From: Agreia sp. PsM10
Lineage (GTDB): Bacteria > Actinomycetota > Actinomycetes > Actinomycetales > Microbacteriaceae
Length of the DNA: 64,000 nt
Direction of reading: 5' to 3'
NCBI RefSeq assembly: GCF_030433855.1
Contig: NZ_JARUXC010000019.1
Span: 1-64,000, forward strand
In this document: piece by piece, positions 62,266 through 64,000 of the stretch
Layout of the letters: each line of letters opens with the position of its first letter
Numbering within the stretch: the first letter of the stretch is position 1
The notes under the pieces: generated by a model
The model's database searches: none
What the model saw: only the letters and a program-made list of their open reading frames with translations
What the model was told of the DNA's origin: nothing
Program-made: the position numbers and the translations under genes

Positions 62266-62271
62266 ATTCTA
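62266..62271 (-). promoter_or_regulatory. -10 element for the TetR operon (leaderless)
   Basis: Minus-strand TAGAAT, six bases, then GTG 62259. It touches the operator palindrome at base 62271. Confidence 0.65.
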
Positions 62272-62300
62272 ATAACTTGCACATCGATGTGCAAGTTATT
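62271..62300. promoter_or_regulatory. 30-bp perfect palindrome, TetR operator
   Basis: AATAACTTGCACATC and its exact complement. It covers the promoter upstream of the TetR gene. Thirty matching bases without a break is a long, strong site, probably for two dimers or a tightly autoregulated operon. Confidence 0.85.
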
Positions 62301-62472
62301 GAGGTGATCGTCGGTGGGCGCGATGGAGTGGGTAATCGGCGCCGACGCAGTGAGTAGAGCCTGCTCAGTCGCCGCCGTGCGCATCGCACGAGAGTGGTGT
62401 CACTGCCGAAGACCGGCACAGAATCGCAGACACAACACGTCACAGACACACCGACGAAGAATCGAGACGACC

Positions 62473-62865
62473 ATGAACATCATCAAAGGCTTCCGCGACA
62501 TGGGCGCGATGCTGAACGCCGCCCCCGGGCTGATCGAGTCCGCCAACGAGATGTCCGCCCAGGCGAAGGCCATGCAGACGCCGGCCGCCGGCGCCGCCGG
62601 AGCCTACGGGTTCGGCGCGCCCGTGCCGATCGAGCCGAATCCGGCCAACCTCGTGCCGATCGCCGGAGTCGACATCGAGCTCTGGGCGCGCATCGCCAAG
62701 GGCATCGCCCCCTATGGCTACGACGCGTCGAAGCTGCCGGCGGTCGCCGCCTCGTTCGGCGTCGCTCCGGCGGACTGGGCCGTCGCCGTCGAGGGCTGGA
62801 ACACCCGCCTGGCCGCCGATCCCGGCGTCGCCCAGCGCTTCAACGCCCTCTACCGGGCCGCCTGA
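62473..62865 (+). CDS. Conserved small protein of unknown function
   Basis: 130 residues. The N-terminus is helical (MNIIKGFRDMGAMLNAAPGLIESANEM), followed by an Ala/Gly-rich segment, then a compact helical domain (DIELWARIAKGIAPYGYDASKL and FGVAPADWAVAVEGWNTRLAADP). No known family or motif is evident to me; the C-terminal part may be a small ligand- or protein-binding domain. Its stop is 2 nt before the next ATG, and the two share the helical MKLTKEM/ALPG-style beginning, so they likely act together. Confidence 0.65.
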   Translation: MNIIKGFRDMGAMLNAAPGLIESANEMSAQAKAMQTPAAGAAGAYGFGAPVPIEPNPANLVPIAGVDIELWARIAKGIAPYGYDASKLPAVAASFGVAPADWAVAVEGWNTRLAADPGVAQRFNALYRAA

Positions 62866-62867
62866 TC

Positions 62868-63335
62868 ATGGGCGTCTTCGCAAGCTACTTCAAGGTCATG
62901 AAGCTCACGAAGGAGATGGAGAAGAACAGCGATGTGAAGGGCGACCTCGCCCGCATGCAGGCCGGCATGAACGGCGCGAACCAGACCCTCGCCACGATGA
63001 CCGCGCAGCGCCGGTCGGCCGAGCGCGCCGCGGTCGACGGCCCTGTCGGCGGCGTCGTCGACGGCCCCGTCGACGGCCGGATCGACCGTATCGAGGCCGC
63101 AGCCACCGTGACCGAGTTCGCTCCCACCGGCCTAGTGATCGCGGGTCGGCCCGTGATCGAGCTGCACCTCGTCGTGGTGCTGCCCGGCGGCATCCCGCTG
63201 CCCGTGGCGCACAGCACCGCCATCGACCCGGCCCAGGCATCCCGCCTCGTGCCCGGAGCGCGCATCGTGGTCACGCTCGACCCCTCAGACCCCGCTTCCC
63301 TGCGGATCGACTGGAGCAAGCCCTCACCCGTCTAG
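62868..63335 (+). CDS. Conserved protein of unknown function, cotranscribed with the preceding gene
   Basis: 155 residues. A helical start (MGVFASYFKVMKLTKEMEKNSDVK) is followed by a repeat-like Asp/Gly linker (VDGPVGGVVDGPVDGRIDRI). Then comes a beta domain (TEFAPTGLVIAGRPVIELHLVVV and ASRLVPGARIVVTLDPSDPASL) that resembles a small barrel. I do not recognise a family. It starts 2 nt after the previous stop. It converges with the thioredoxin-like gene and overlaps its stop by 4 bp. Confidence 0.65.
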   Translation: MGVFASYFKVMKLTKEMEKNSDVKGDLARMQAGMNGANQTLATMTAQRRSAERAAVDGPVGGVVDGPVDGRIDRIEAAATVTEFAPTGLVIAGRPVIELHLVVVLPGGIPLPVAHSTAIDPAQASRLVPGARIVVTLDPSDPASLRIDWSKPSPV

Positions 63336-63601
63336 AGGTGGCGGGCGAGAAGGGTCAGCACCTGGTCGGCCGTGGGTACGCCGGATGCCCGGGCGAGCTC
63401 CGCGCCCGATTCGTCGCGAACCACGACGGTCGGCGTCGCGATGATGCTCGCCCGCTCGGCGTCATCCGGGCTCGACGCGACGTTCGACTCGCTGAAGTCG
63501 ACCCGATCGCGCACGAAGGGCTGCACCTGATCGAGAACGCTTCGGGTCTGCGTGCACGCGCCGCAGAAGCTCGAACTGTAGAGGTGCACGGAGAGGGCCA
63601 T
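63332..63601 (-). CDS. Thioredoxin-fold (glutaredoxin/thioredoxin-like) protein
   Basis: 89 residues: beta strand ALSVHLYSSSF, active-site motif CGAC (one of the CxxC variants), helix TRSVLDQVQPFV, strand VDFSESNVASS, cis-Pro loop IIATPTVVV and the C-terminal VLTLLARHL. It is a small thiol-disulfide exchange protein of the cytosol. ATG 63601 is used, since the longer frame upstream is out of family. It ends in a 4-bp overlap with the opposite gene. Confidence 0.8.
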   Translation of the reverse strand: MALSVHLYSSSFCGACTQTRSVLDQVQPFVRDRVDFSESNVASSPDDAERASIIATPTVVVRDESGAELARASGVPTADQVLTLLARHL

Positions 63602-63649
63602 GTACAGTGCAACGCCATCGCGGCCCCGGGATTCCCGATGCGGCTGGCG

Positions 63650-63655
63650 TACGAT
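63650..63655 (+). promoter_or_regulatory. -10 element for the DUF3151 gene (leaderless)
   Basis: TACGAT, six bases, then ATG 63662. Confidence 0.65.
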
Positions 63656-63661
63656 CGAGAT

Positions 63662-64000
63662 ATGAGCGGCGACAACCTCCTCGGCCTGCCCGAGACACTC
63701 CTTCCCGAAGACACTGCAGTGATGGAGGCGCTCGCGGAGCGCTCCCCGGCCACGGCGGCCGATCTGGGCGAGCTGGTCAAGCAGTTCCCCACCTCGTCGC
63801 TGCTCTGGGCGCTGCTCTCCGAGGAGCTGTGGGCCGTCGGTGCGGTCCTTCCGTCGTACGCCTATGCCCGGGTCGGCTACCACCGCGGCCTCGACGCGCT
63901 GCGCAAGGGCGGCTGGCGCGGGCAGGGGCCCGTTCCCTGGTCGCACGAGCCCAACCGCGGCGTGCTGCTGTCGCTCTACACCCTGCGCCGCGCGGCCGAG
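63662..64000 (+). CDS. DUF3151 protein, truncated by the window end
   Basis: 113 residues are visible and the frame continues past base 64000. The start (MSGDNLLGLPETLLPEDTAV) and the conserved core YAYARVGYHRGLDALRKGGW and GPVPWSHEPNRGVLL identify DUF3151, a small helical actinobacterial protein of unknown function, often near purine synthesis genes. Only the last 20-30 residues should be missing. Confidence 0.85.
   Translation, partial: MSGDNLLGLPETLLPEDTAVMEALAERSPATAADLGELVKQFPTSSLLWALLSEELWAVGAVLPSYAYARVGYHRGLDALRKGGWRGQGPVPWSHEPNRGVLLSLYTLRRAAE

Overview
The window is high-GC bacterial DNA (about 70% GC by eye) with genes packed densely on both strands. It most likely comes from a member of the Microbacteriaceae or a close actinobacterial relative. 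The evidence is the gene content: a 13E12/DUF222 HNH nuclease, DUF1206, DUF2207, DUF3151 and DUF6421-type proteins, LAxTG wall-sorting signals, and an AbiEi/DUF559-type protein. Most genes also follow the actinobacterial habit of starting at, or within a few bases of, the inferred transcription start. The first 122 bases are G and C homopolymer noise, so the window begins at a contig end. The last gene is cut off by the window end. I found no rRNA, tRNA, CRISPR array, transposase or integrase.

1-7.8 kb: a sugar-uptake locus (fructose-type binding lipoprotein, LacI regulator, class II aldolase) around a 24-bp perfect operator, a CPA1 antiporter, an MFS exporter, and a 2,3-butanediol dehydrogenase gene broken by a 7-bp tandem duplication. 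7.8-20.2 kb: a second MFS exporter, a large RecB-like nuclease/helicase, a double GNAT protein, a GH13 enzyme, an LAETG wall protein, an SDR/DUF6421 pair and a DUF4190-type membrane protein. 20.2-31.2 kb: an AfsR-like regulator, a DrrAB-type exporter, a methyltransferase, small membrane proteins, an OafA-type acyltransferase and an AEC transporter. 31.2-33.8 kb: a somewhat less GC-rich patch with a 13E12 HNH gene and an EamA exporter. The EamA gene is preceded by a 17-codon leader peptide ending in four prolines, whose last codons can pair with the exporter's Shine-Dalgarno sequence. 33.8-42 kb: xth and pyrE divergently transcribed, envelope proteins, and an AbiEi/DUF559-type gene flanked by two copies of a 70-nt structured repeat. 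42-44 kb: mntH-mntR with a 22-bp palindromic MntR box.

44-52.3 kb: a probable exopolysaccharide and signalling locus: GH6 glucanase, response regulator, processive GT2 synthase coupled to an Hpt-like protein without its histidine, a lipoprotein, and a histidine kinase coupled to a membrane protein whose GGDEF motif is degenerate. 52.3-58.6 kb: a sulfite-oxidase-family membrane protein and a two-gene operon of an HSP90-like ATPase and a long TPR protein. 58.6-62.3 kb: a TetR gene, a pseudo-ABC-ATPase gene and a YhgE/Pip gene joined by ATGA overlaps behind a 30-bp perfect palindrome. 62.4-64 kb: two small unknown proteins, a thioredoxin-like protein and a partial DUF3151 gene.

Three themes recur. 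The first is leaderless or near-leaderless transcription, with TANNNT 6-7 nt before the start codon for at least 17 genes. The second is apparently inactive relatives of signalling or energy enzymes kept in tight operons (pseudo-Hpt, degenerate GGDEF, pseudo-ABC ATPase). The third is compact cis-regulation by perfect palindromes (LacI, MntR, TetR) and one apparent translational attenuator. The EamA leader, the pseudo-ATPase/YhgE operon and the 70-nt repeat pair are the best candidates for undescribed biology.
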